Below are positions 15,551 to 23,046 of a DNA stretch of 64,000 bases, piece by piece. The notes below the pieces were generated by a model. The model searched no databases and was not told the DNA's origin. It was given only the letters and a program-made list of their open reading frames with translations. Position 1 is the stretch's first letter. The number at the start of each line of letters is the position of its first letter. Source of the stretch: CALJFL01 sp036961205 (GTDB taxonomy: Bacteria > Pseudomonadota > Gammaproteobacteria > Pseudomonadales > Halieaceae); the NCBI GenBank assembly GCA_036961205.1, contig JBALVI010000001.1, forward strand, positions 1,364,001 through 1,428,000, in the 5' to 3' direction. Both the position numbers and the translations under genes were made by a program.

Positions 15551-16357
15551 CTAATACCCAGCCTGCGGTTTCTCTTCGTCAGGCTCTACCCCAGACTTAA
15601 AGCGCTGAGCCAATCGCTGTGCACCCTGCGCAAGAAGTAGTGTGTCTACACCCACGCCAACGAAATCCGCGCCCTGGGCAACGTATTCGGCAACAAGCTC
15701 CGGGTCCATGCACAACAGTCCGGCTATCTTGCCTGCTGCCTTGATGCTGGCCAGGCCGGTACCAATCACCTCGCGAACTTCCGGATGCCCTGCGTCCCCG
15801 ATATACCCCATTGAGGCAGACAGATCGGAAGGCCCGATAAACACACCATCGACACCGTCCACTGCCAATATGGCATCCAGATTTTTCATCGCACTGGCAG
15901 TTTCGACCTGTACCAGCAGGCATATTTCGGCGTTGGCTTTTTTTAGATAGCCGGGTACCCGGTTCCATTGTGCTGCTCGCGCCATTGAAGTGCCCAGTCC
16001 GCGCGTGCCCTCGGGGGGGTAGCGCACCGCACTGACGAGACCAGCGGCCTGCTCGGCGGTTTCTACCATGGGGATGAGTAAAGTCTGGACGCCCATATCG
16101 AGCATCTTCTTCAGCAACGCAGGACTGCCTTCCACCGGGCGCACGATTGGCGCTACCGGGTGGGGTGCTACTGCTTGCAGGTGACCCATGATGTCGCGTA
16201 GTTCAAAGGGGCCGTGCTCGTGATCGATTAACAGCCAGTCGAAGCCCGAGCCGGCTGCGATCTCGGCGACAGAGGTGTCCGGTAGTCCCAGCCACAGACC
16301 ATAGAGGGGGCCGCCCTGGGCGAGGGCTTGCTTGAATTTATTGCGTGGTAATTCCAT
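15551..16357 (-). CDS. hpaI: 4-hydroxy-2-oxoheptanedioate aldolase
   Basis: A 268-residue class II aldolase of the HpcH/HpaI family. It splits 4-hydroxy-2-oxoheptane-1,7-dioate into pyruvate and succinate semialdehyde, the last step of homoprotocatechuate breakdown. Hallmarks are GLWLGLPDTSVAEIAAGSGF, the catalytic-histidine loop LLIDHEHGPFE, RYPPEGTRGLG, the metal-binding LVQVET and GVFIGPSDLSASMGY; similarity to E. coli HpaI runs the whole length. Start chosen at ATG 16357 (MELPRNKF), in line with family length, rather than a TTG eight codons upstream. It is the last gene of the minus-strand hpa operon. Confidence 0.93.
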   Translation of the reverse strand: MELPRNKFKQALAQGGPLYGLWLGLPDTSVAEIAAGSGFDWLLIDHEHGPFELRDIMGHLQAVAPHPVAPIVRPVEGSPALLKKMLDMGVQTLLIPMVETAEQAAGLVSAVRYPPEGTRGLGTSMARAAQWNRVPGYLKKANAEICLLVQVETASAMKNLDAILAVDGVDGVFIGPSDLSASMGYIGDAGHPEVREVIGTGLASIKAAGKIAGLLCMDPELVAEYVAQGADFVGVGVDTLLLAQGAQRLAQRFKSGVEPDEEKPQAGY

Positions 16358-16404
16358 GTGAGTGCCTACGGTCGTTTGCAATAGGTTTTACGATTCGAGG
16401 TGCC

Positions 16405-17208
16405 CTAGCTGAAGGCAACCTCGATCTGGCCGAAGTCACCATAATCGGCGCGGATGTTGTCGCCGGGGGTTACGATGACGGGCCGCGTAAATGAGCCTGA
16501 GAGAATTATCTGGCCGGGTTCAAGGCCGATTCCCCAAGGGGCGAATCGTTTGCACACCCAACGAATACCGTGGGCGGGGTGATCCATCACGCCGGCGGCC
16601 AGGCCAGTCTCTTCTATCTGTTCGTTGAGATAGAGCAGGGCGCCTGCCCAGCGCAGGTCGACCTCGCGCGGGTCAATTTTGGTATCGCCAAGAATGATGC
16701 CAGCGTTGGCTGCGTTATCGGCAATGGTGTCGTAGACCTTGCGGGTGTAACCACTTTCCGGATCGACCCGAAAGCTTCTGGCAGCGATAAGCTCAAGTGC
16801 AGGCACCACATAATCAGTAGCGGCTATAACCTGTTCGATGGTGACATCAGCACCAGCTAATGGCTCTTTCATGACGAAGGCGAACTCAGTCTCGATGCGT
16901 GGGTCGGTAAAATCATTGGCGGGAATGGTGCCGCCATTGGGGAACACCATGTCGTCCAGCAGCACACCGTAGTCCGGAGTGTCGATTTTGACCGCCATTT
17001 GCATGGCCCGGGAGGTCAGGCCGATTTTGTAGCCGACTACTTTTTGTCCGTCAGCGACCTTGCGATCGACCCAGCTCTTTTGCACCCGGTAGGCATCGTC
17101 CATATCCATGTCGGGGTAGCTCAGGGTTAGTGCGGGCATTTGAACCTGTGCTTTTTCCGCGTGGTACAAACGCTGGGCGGCGTCGGCTATTTGATCTTCG
17201 CTTAGCAT
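16405..17208 (-). CDS. hpaH: 2-oxo-hept-4-ene-1,7-dioate hydratase
   Basis: A 267-residue hydratase of the HpaH/MhpD family, adding water to 2-oxohept-4-enedioate to give the aldolase substrate. The segments KIGLTSRAMQ, PDYGVLLDDMVF, the metal-binding IETEFAFVMKEPL, DYVVPALELI and DNAANAGIILG match E. coli HpaH throughout. It lies between hpaF and hpaI in the same operon, matching the reaction order. The only non-family detail is the somewhat longer gaps (17 and 47 bases) to its neighbours. Confidence 0.93.
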   Translation of the reverse strand: MLSEDQIADAAQRLYHAEKAQVQMPALTLSYPDMDMDDAYRVQKSWVDRKVADGQKVVGYKIGLTSRAMQMAVKIDTPDYGVLLDDMVFPNGGTIPANDFTDPRIETEFAFVMKEPLAGADVTIEQVIAATDYVVPALELIAARSFRVDPESGYTRKVYDTIADNAANAGIILGDTKIDPREVDLRWAGALLYLNEQIEETGLAAGVMDHPAHGIRWVCKRFAPWGIGLEPGQIILSGSFTRPVIVTPGDNIRADYGDFGQIEVAFS

Positions 17209-17225
17209 GTTGGTTTACCTGTGAC

Positions 17226-17594
17226 CTAGATGTTCTTCTTGTTAAATTTAACGTGCTCTTCCAGTTCGCGCATTTCGAAACTCACGGCAAGGCCTTGCGA
17301 ATCAAATAGGGGTTGCAGGTGATCGGTGAGAATGTCGAACAAGGTTTGACCGATAGCCATGCGGGTATCGAGGTCGCGACCGCGGCCCAGCTTGATACTG
17401 AGATTGAGGAAGCCATTGTTGGGGTTGCCGTCGCCTACCCGAAACTCATCGCAGCGCATGGCGCGGCTGCGAATGCCTGCAGCAGGAAATACGCCGCTGT
17501 CCGACGCTGCCTGATGGATCTTTTCCATCAGTCCCGCCAGGTCCAAAACGTCTGCAGGCAAATTGGCCGAATATTCGTAGATAAAATGCGCCAT
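17226..17594 (-). CDS. hpaF: 5-carboxymethyl-2-hydroxymuconate delta-isomerase
   Basis: A 122-residue isomerase of the tautomerase superfamily (CHMI). It converts 5-carboxymethyl-2-hydroxymuconate to its 2-oxo-ene isomer in homoprotocatechuate degradation. The start MAHFIYEYS leaves Pro-less position 2 (Ala), whereas E. coli HpaF has MPHFIVE with the tautomerase N-terminal proline; AGIRSRA and LSIKLGRGRDLDTR match the family. The Pro-to-Ala change at the catalytic N-terminus is notable and worth checking. It overlaps the ligB-like stop by one base. Confidence 0.88.
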   Translation of the reverse strand: MAHFIYEYSANLPADVLDLAGLMEKIHQAASDSGVFPAAGIRSRAMRCDEFRVGDGNPNNGFLNLSIKLGRGRDLDTRMAIGQTLFDILTDHLQPLFDSQGLAVSFEMRELEEHVKFNKKNI

Positions 17595-18442
17595 CAGGCG
17601 GCTCCCTCCCGTTTAGTGCCGGAATCGAGATCCATAATGCCAACGGTGCAACCCACGGCGAAAATGGGAATAGGGCGGTAGTAGGGCACTGTGCCTGTGC
17701 AACCTTCGGTGGCACCCGAAATAGCAATAAATGTGCGGATCTCAAAGCCACCCTGGCCTGCCTCAAAGTAGGTTTGCTCGTCGGTGTAATCGAGCAGACG
17801 CTCACGGTCATTGCTGCACCAGCGATCGAGAAAATCCTTATCCCATTCGGGATCGATTTTGCCTGAGTCAGGCGTGGCCGGCCAATGGGAGATGCCGCCT
17901 GTGCCTACAATGGCGATGCGCTCGGGCACTGCGTCACAGGCTTTGCGTAATGCCTGGCCAAAGGCGTAGGCGCGGTGCAGGGGCGTAATGGGCGGGCCCT
18001 GACAATTGATGTTTACTGGAATGATTGGCAGGTCATAGCGCGGCGTTAAAAAGTGTAGGGGGACCATAATGCCGTGGTCGAACTTCCACTCCTCGGCGTA
18101 GGCCAAATCTATGTCCTGCATTGCACTTTCAATGATGCGCCTGGACAGGTCCGCGTTGCCAGGAACAGTGGTGCGCTCAATACCCAGCCACTCCGGGTCT
18201 TCAATCGGCCCTTCATACTCCTCGCCCATGCCGACACAGTAAGCTGGCATATTATTCATAAAGAAATTGGCGAAATGTTCTGCCGCTATTACGATCAAGG
18301 CGTCCGGACGCGTGGCTTCCATTGCTTCGCGCATCTCATCCATGGCGGCATATAGAGTCTCGGCATCGTCACCATCAGCCATCTCTTTCCTACCGGTGAT
18401 CCCCGGCGCATGGGAGCAAACTCCCGCAAATACCAGGCTCAT
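17594..18442 (-). CDS. Extradiol ring-cleavage dioxygenase, LigB-like catalytic subunit
   Basis: A 282-residue class III extradiol dioxygenase subunit. Iron and acid/base residues of LigB are recognisable: H11 in GVCSHAPGI, the histidine in VIAAEHFANFF, and the catalytic histidine in GTGGISHWPA. In an hpa operon the reaction should be 2,3-cleavage of 3,4-dihydroxyphenylacetate to the semialdehyde used by HpaE. The usual HpaD is a single protein of a different subgroup; here the catalytic subunit pairs with a LigA-like subunit encoded just before it with a 4-base overlap. Thus it fills the HpaD slot by position, but ring-cleavage specificity is inferred. Confidence 0.87.
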   Translation of the reverse strand: MSLVFAGVCSHAPGITGRKEMADGDDAETLYAAMDEMREAMEATRPDALIVIAAEHFANFFMNNMPAYCVGMGEEYEGPIEDPEWLGIERTTVPGNADLSRRIIESAMQDIDLAYAEEWKFDHGIMVPLHFLTPRYDLPIIPVNINCQGPPITPLHRAYAFGQALRKACDAVPERIAIVGTGGISHWPATPDSGKIDPEWDKDFLDRWCSNDRERLLDYTDEQTYFEAGQGGFEIRTFIAISGATEGCTGTVPYYRPIPIFAVGCTVGIMDLDSGTKREGAA

Positions 18443-18753
18443 ACAGCCCCCTTTCCGTCGGTGGTTACATAGAGTCCGGCGCGCACGTTGCCGTGTTCAT
18501 CCAGGGCATCGCGCATGGCCTTGATATATTCCGGCCAGGCATAGCCACACATGGCGGCGTAGTGCATCAGTATCTGGCCATTGACGCCAAGAATGTACAG
18601 TAAGCCTATGTCCGGCTTGCGCAGCGCTGCAGTCTCTTCGTCATTCAGTTTGTACTCTGATAACACGCTGTCTTTGTCTGCAAAAAATTGCTTCTGCAGC
18701 GCTTCATCGCGGTTCAGGTTGTAAAGTATTTTTTGTACGTAATAAAGGCTCAT
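18439..18753 (-). CDS. LigA-like (protocatechuate 4,5-dioxygenase alpha-type) subunit
   Basis: A 104-residue all-helical protein matching the LigA family, which covers the active site of LigB in the two-subunit protocatechuate 4,5-dioxygenase. Recognisable parts are KILYNLNRDEALQKQFFADK, LSEYKLNDEETAALRKPDIG and the closing YIKAMRDAL region. It lacks the ~30-residue N-terminal extension of the Sphingobium LigA. It lies 2 bases after hpaE and overlaps the LigB-like gene by 4 bases (ATGA), so the two subunits are translationally coupled. Confidence 0.86.
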   Translation of the reverse strand: MSLYYVQKILYNLNRDEALQKQFFADKDSVLSEYKLNDEETAALRKPDIGLLYILGVNGQILMHYAAMCGYAWPEYIKAMRDALDEHGNVRAGLYVTTDGKGAV

Positions 18754-18755
18754 TC

Positions 18756-20273
18756 TCAGCGTCCTAATACGGGTACCGTGTGCGTATCATGAGCGATGCA
18801 CACGTTTTTGGTTTCCATGTAAAAATCGAAACTGTAATCGCCACCATCGCGACCGATACCGCTCATCTTGATGCCGCCAAAAGGCGAAGGCAAGTTGCGG
18901 TTGTTCTCGGAGTTGATCCACAGCATGCCGGCTTCAACTTTGTTGGCCATGCGCATGGCGCGGCCAGTGTCGCCAGTCCAGATGTAGCCGCTAAGCCCGA
19001 AGGGAGTGTCGTTGGCCATTTGTATCGCTTCCTCTTCTGTATCGAAGCTGATGGCCGTGAGTACTGGACCAAAAATTTCTTCCCGGGCGATACGCATGGA
19101 GTTGTTGGCATTAGTAAACAGGGTAGGTTGCACATAGTTACCATTGCCCAGCTCAGGCATGCGCTCGCCGCCCACTGCAACGGTAGCACCGTCTTCTCTG
19201 GCTGCATCCATGTAGCTCATAACCTTTTCGAAATGCCCGGTGTGTACCAGAGGGCCCACTTCGGTGTTGGGGTCCAGCGAGTGTCCTACGCGTAGCGCCC
19301 GAACACGCTCTTCCAGGGCGGCGATAAATTTGTCGCGAATGCCGCTTTGTATCAATAGCCGGCTACTGGAAGTACAGCGCTGACCATTGAGGCTGTAGAT
19401 CATGAAGACTACCGCATCGAGTGCACGTTCAAAGTTGGCGTCATCGAAAACAATGACCGGATTCTTGCCGCCGAGTTCGAAGTGCACACGTTTTAGTGTG
19501 TCGGCACCCTGACGCATAATATGACTGCCGGTAGCGGTTTCTCCCACCAGTGCCACCGCCTTGATGGCGGGGTGTTCAGTCAGCGTCTTACCGGCAACTT
19601 CGCCAAAGCCATTGACGGTATTCCAAACGCCAGGGGGAATGCCTGCTTCCCTGCTGATATCGGCAAGCAGCATGGCAGACAATGGGCTCAACTCGGCCGG
19701 CTTGTGAACAACCGTGCAACCGGCAGCTAGCGCAGGCGCAAGTTTCCAGGTCGACAGCATAAAGGGCGTATTCCAGGGTGTGATGATGCCCACAGGTCCG
19801 ATTGGGGTGCGCAGGGTGTAGTTGGTGTGCTGTTCCTGATGCAGGGCCAAGCCATTGCGAGCTTCCGGCGCCTTATCGGCAAAAAAACGAAAATTGGCCG
19901 CGCCGCGCACAGCTGCTTGCTTCATGAAACGGATAGCCTGGCCGCAGTCCATGCTCTCCACCAGGGCGATCTCTTCAGCGCGCTCGACAATCTTGTCGGC
20001 AAAGTGATGGAGTAGCTTCTTACGCTCGGCACCTGGCATATCGCGCCACTCGGGGAAGGCGGCCTCCGCTGCCTCACAGGCGGCGCTGACATCGTCTGCA
20101 GAGCCTTCAACCACCTTTCCTAAACTGGTGTTGTCCGTGGGGGTAGTGTTGTCGTAGGTCTTGCTACCTTCGGGTACCACCATGGCGCCGTTGATGTAAT
20201 GGCCGGTGATATTATCCTGAAAAGGCTGCAAATAGCGCTTCGCCGATTCCATATTGCTGTTGAAGTCCGACAT
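18756..20273 (-). CDS. hpaE: 5-carboxymethyl-2-hydroxymuconate semialdehyde dehydrogenase
   Basis: A 505-residue NAD-dependent aldehyde dehydrogenase that oxidises the ring-cleavage semialdehyde to 5-carboxymethyl-2-hydroxymuconate. The catalytic glutamate lies in HFELGGKNPVIVFDD and the catalytic cysteine in LNGQRCTSSSRLLI; the C-terminal FGGIKMSGIGRDGGDYSFDFYMETKNV block is the HpaE-type ending. It is the first gene of the minus-strand hpa operon, whose promoter region contains an HpaR-type palindrome about 35 bases upstream of the start codon. Assignment is strong because sequence and context agree. Confidence 0.92.
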   Translation of the reverse strand: MSDFNSNMESAKRYLQPFQDNITGHYINGAMVVPEGSKTYDNTTPTDNTSLGKVVEGSADDVSAACEAAEAAFPEWRDMPGAERKKLLHHFADKIVERAEEIALVESMDCGQAIRFMKQAAVRGAANFRFFADKAPEARNGLALHQEQHTNYTLRTPIGPVGIITPWNTPFMLSTWKLAPALAAGCTVVHKPAELSPLSAMLLADISREAGIPPGVWNTVNGFGEVAGKTLTEHPAIKAVALVGETATGSHIMRQGADTLKRVHFELGGKNPVIVFDDANFERALDAVVFMIYSLNGQRCTSSSRLLIQSGIRDKFIAALEERVRALRVGHSLDPNTEVGPLVHTGHFEKVMSYMDAAREDGATVAVGGERMPELGNGNYVQPTLFTNANNSMRIAREEIFGPVLTAISFDTEEEAIQMANDTPFGLSGYIWTGDTGRAMRMANKVEAGMLWINSENNRNLPSPFGGIKMSGIGRDGGDYSFDFYMETKNVCIAHDTHTVPVLGR

Positions 20274-20306
20274 GTTTCACCTCTTCACTGAATTGAGGAA
20301 TTAAAT

Positions 20307-20319
20307 ATAACGTGTTAAT
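20307..20319. promoter_or_regulatory. HpaR operator candidate upstream of hpaE
   Basis: ATAACGTGTTAAT contains the near-palindrome TAACGTGTTA. It differs by one base in its 10-base core from the perfect palindrome 145 bases away on the hpaG side. The pair fits the two-operator arrangement known for HpaR in E. coli. Confidence 0.6.
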
Positions 20320-20451
20320 TAAAATTCGTCAAATGTGAACGACTATCTTGGGCTAGTGATATTCCGTAATAAGCCGGTTTATTATGGCTATATAAGCAAA
20401 TAGAATATGAAGTTGTCACTTATTGCCGCCGATGCTAGGATGGGTTATTAT

Positions 20452-20463
20452 TTAACGCGTTAA
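20452..20463. promoter_or_regulatory. HpaR operator candidate upstream of hpaG-hpaR
   Basis: TTAACGCGTTAA is a perfect 12-base palindrome 19 bases before the hpaG start codon, overlapping the likely promoter/leader. Its core recurs near hpaE, so one regulator, most likely the hpaR product, could hold both divergent operons off. Confidence 0.65.
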
Positions 20464-20481
20464 TATAAATGGAGAGTCCAG

Positions 20482-21339
20482 ATGCGATTTTTGAGTTTTA
20501 GCCACAATGGCACCGAGTCCTGGGGTGTTGCCAGTGATACCGGCGTAATCGATCTTGGAGCACGCCACGGCGGCAGCCTTTTTGACGTGCTGCGGGATGA
20601 CAAACTGGCGGCGATGAAGGATGCGGCTGCCGGCCTCAGTGAAGATGTCGCGCTCGCGGATATTAGCTACCTGCCACCGATTACAACTCCCGAAAAAATT
20701 GCCTGTATCGGGGTGAACTATGCCAACCGCAATGCTGAGTACAAGGATAATTCCGCTGATCCGGAGTGGCCAAGTCTGTTTATGCGCACTATCGACTCGT
20801 TCACCGGACACGATCAGCCGCTGTGGCGTCCGCCTGAGTCGCATCAACTGGATTACGAAGGCGAAATCGTCATCATTATTGGTAAGCAGGGGCACCGAAT
20901 TTCTGAAGAGGATGCCATGGATCATGTCGCCGGATTTACCATCATGAATGAAGGTACGCTGCGTGACTGGGTGCGCCACGCAAAATTCAACGTAACTCAG
21001 GGTAAAAACTTTGTGCATTCCGGTGGCCTGGGCCCTTGGATGGTTACTGCCGATGAAATAGCTGATGTTACCAATATGACAGTGACCACTCGCGTTAATG
21101 GTGAGCAACGGCAGCATGATACAACCGCTAATCTGATGTTTCCTTTCCGTTATTTACTTAGCTATTTGTCTAAATTCTATATACTCAAACCTGGCGACAT
21201 TATCTCCACGGGGACCCCACTGGGGGCGGGCGCGCGGTTTGAGCCGCCCAAGTATCTGGCGCCAGGAGATGTTGTAGAGGTAGAAGTGCCGGGCATAGGA
21301 GTTTTGAGTAATGGCGTTATTGACGATCCAACGGTGTAG
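20482..21339 (+). CDS. hpaG: Fumarylacetoacetate hydrolase family isomerase/decarboxylase
   Basis: A 285-residue FAH-fold enzyme. The metal site is visible in LDYEGEIVIIIGKQG, with NEGTLRDWVRHAKFNVTQGKNF and PGDIISTGTPLGAG as typical downstream blocks. In the hpa pathway HpaG decarboxylates 5-oxopent-3-ene-1,2,5-tricarboxylate and isomerises the product. The E. coli protein is a fusion of two FAH domains (~430 residues), whereas this is one domain, so it may form a homodimer or perform only one of the two activities. It is divergent from hpaE and followed after 2 bases by hpaR, giving context for the symbol. Confidence 0.85.
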   Translation: MRFLSFSHNGTESWGVASDTGVIDLGARHGGSLFDVLRDDKLAAMKDAAAGLSEDVALADISYLPPITTPEKIACIGVNYANRNAEYKDNSADPEWPSLFMRTIDSFTGHDQPLWRPPESHQLDYEGEIVIIIGKQGHRISEEDAMDHVAGFTIMNEGTLRDWVRHAKFNVTQGKNFVHSGGLGPWMVTADEIADVTNMTVTTRVNGEQRQHDTTANLMFPFRYLLSYLSKFYILKPGDIISTGTPLGAGARFEPPKYLAPGDVVEVEVPGIGVLSNGVIDDPTV

Positions 21340-21341
21340 TT

Positions 21342-21788
21342 ATGCGCCGTTTTAATCGCTCGCTGCCAATGACCCTGATGAAGGCGAGGGAGGCAGTGAT
21401 GCGGGAGTTTACACCGCATCTGCGTGAGCACGGACTGTCGGCACAGCAATGGCGAGTATTACGGGCGCTGGAAGAAGAGCAGACCATGGATGCAACAGAG
21501 ATCGCTAATCACTGCGCTTTGTTAATGCCAAGTCTCTCACGCATTCTGCAGAATCTGGAAGCGCGCGGTCTGGTAAACAGGGTACCTTCAGAGAATGATT
21601 TACGCCGTACCTTGGTAACAATTTCTGACGACGGTATGACGCTGTTTGAGCTGATAGCCCCTTTGCAGGAGCGGCGCTACGATCAGATCACCGAGCGGTT
21701 TGGCTATGGCAAGCTTGAGCTTCTCTACGAGCTGCTCGACGAGCTCATAGAGAAAGTGGGCGAAGAACAAAAGGGCGAACAAGAGTAA
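21342..21788 (+). CDS. hpaR: Homoprotocatechuate operon repressor HpaR (MarR family)
   Basis: A 148-residue MarR-type regulator. The start MRRFNRSLPMTLMKAREAVM with HGLSAQQWRVLRAL and LMPSLSRILQNLEARGLV follows E. coli HpaR closely. HpaR represses the meta-cleavage operon and itself and is released by 4-hydroxyphenylacetate or related acids. It is translated right behind hpaG, so it is under the control of the palindrome upstream of hpaG, consistent with autoregulation. The downstream gene is convergent and begins its 3' end only three bases away. Confidence 0.9.
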   Translation: MRRFNRSLPMTLMKAREAVMREFTPHLREHGLSAQQWRVLRALEEEQTMDATEIANHCALLMPSLSRILQNLEARGLVNRVPSENDLRRTLVTISDDGMTLFELIAPLQERRYDQITERFGYGKLELLYELLDELIEKVGEEQKGEQE

Positions 21789-21791
21789 AGA

Positions 21792-23030
21792 TTATACTTC
21801 GGCAGTAATCAAACCCTCTGCCAGCCATCTGTCGAAAATCTCCAATACGACCTCGGAAAAGGCTTCATCGTTGATGTGAGCGTCAATCTCGTGCAACTCA
21901 ATTGGTGGCTGTATTTTGTGACGTATGGTGTCGGCAAATTCGGCCAGGCCTTCCGCATCGTGGAAGGGGCCGCCCTCCTTGTCCCATTCATCAATACCTT
22001 TTAGCGGCATAATGAAAGCGGTAGGTCCAGTGCTCTTGCCGAGTTTACGGGCGATAGTCTCGGCGGCCTGGATTTTTTCATCAACCGTTAACTGCGCGCA
22101 GGCGATAAGTCGGTTGTGGGTGTGCACGGTGCGTGTGCCAAGCTTGGCCAGCGGGGGTGCCCAGGTTTGAAAGTCCATAAGTGTGACACCACCGGGAGCA
22201 ACAATTTGGGGTACGCCCGCCAGGCCCGCCCCTTCCAGGCGATCTGCTCCGGCACTGATTACAGAGCCATTATCATGGTTGCTGACTTCAACCAGGCTGA
22301 AGTCCATTACTGCGGCAAACTGCCCGGCGGTTGCGAGCGCCTCCATAGCACGTCCGCCCATACCGGTAGTATGAAAAACCGCTAGCTCAAACCCCCGTTC
22401 TTCAAGTGCCGGCTTCAGGTACAGCATATACTTCAGGGTGCTGCTGCCCAGGGAGGTCATGCCTATAATCGGTTTGTTATTGGTAGGAACCTCTCGTGTG
22501 TTACAGGCGCCAACTACAGCCCCCGCCGCCTGACTCAATACCGATTTGCAAATCGAGTTCAGTCCGTACAGGCCGCCTGCCCACAACACCATCATTACAT
22601 CGGGTGGCATGCGCTCGGGAGGTAGTACGGGCGAGAACGCGACCGTAGAGGCGATACATTTTGGAAAGCCCAGGGGCAGGGCGGCGGCTACATCCAGAGC
22701 CAGGTCTGTTGCCATGGATCCGCCAATGGCGAGCATGCCGTGCACCTTACCCTGCTGCTGCAGTGTTTTCGCCAGGGCAGCGGCGCCAGCTGCCTGCCGG
22801 GTCATAGCTTTGTTTTCGTCGCCCAGGGCAATAATTTCTTCGTTAGTAGTGCCGTCCGCTATGGCGACGTCAAACTTGGAATAGTCGGGCTCAAATTGCG
22901 GCACCCCAAGTACGCCCACATCCATTATTTTAGCCACTGCCCCGGCGCGCTCTACACACGACTTCAGATACAGGAGTTCGTCAGCCTTGGTGTCGGCCGT
23001 ACCAATAATCAAGATTACCTGGGGTGACAT
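21792..23030 (-). CDS. Tm-1-like ATP-binding domain protein (UPF0261)
   Basis: A 412-residue protein of the UPF0261/Tm-1-like family. The N-terminal domain starts VILIIGTADTKADELLYLKSCVE, with an ATP-binding glycine-rich region MLAIGGSMATDLA, and the C-terminal TIM-barrel-like domain includes GMTSLGSSTLKYMLYLKPAL and HTTGMGGRAME. The plant relative Tm-1 binds a viral replicase; bacterial members occur in catabolic clusters but their reaction is not established. It is the downstream member of a minus-strand group with an aminotransferase (16-base gap), a HAD protein and an IclR regulator. Function unknown beyond family. Confidence 0.85.
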   Translation of the reverse strand: MSPQVILIIGTADTKADELLYLKSCVERAGAVAKIMDVGVLGVPQFEPDYSKFDVAIADGTTNEEIIALGDENKAMTRQAAGAAALAKTLQQQGKVHGMLAIGGSMATDLALDVAAALPLGFPKCIASTVAFSPVLPPERMPPDVMMVLWAGGLYGLNSICKSVLSQAAGAVVGACNTREVPTNNKPIIGMTSLGSSTLKYMLYLKPALEERGFELAVFHTTGMGGRAMEALATAGQFAAVMDFSLVEVSNHDNGSVISAGADRLEGAGLAGVPQIVAPGGVTLMDFQTWAPPLAKLGTRTVHTHNRLIACAQLTVDEKIQAAETIARKLGKSTGPTAFIMPLKGIDEWDKEGGPFHDAEGLAEFADTIRHKIQPPIELHEIDAHINDEAFSEVVLEIFDRWLAEGLITAEV

Positions 23031-23046
23031 GATGTATGTGCTCCTG

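Noticed and set aside
20452..21117. 221-codon minus-strand frame over hpaG
   Set aside because: Antisense to an intact FAH-family gene; translated sequence is not protein-like.
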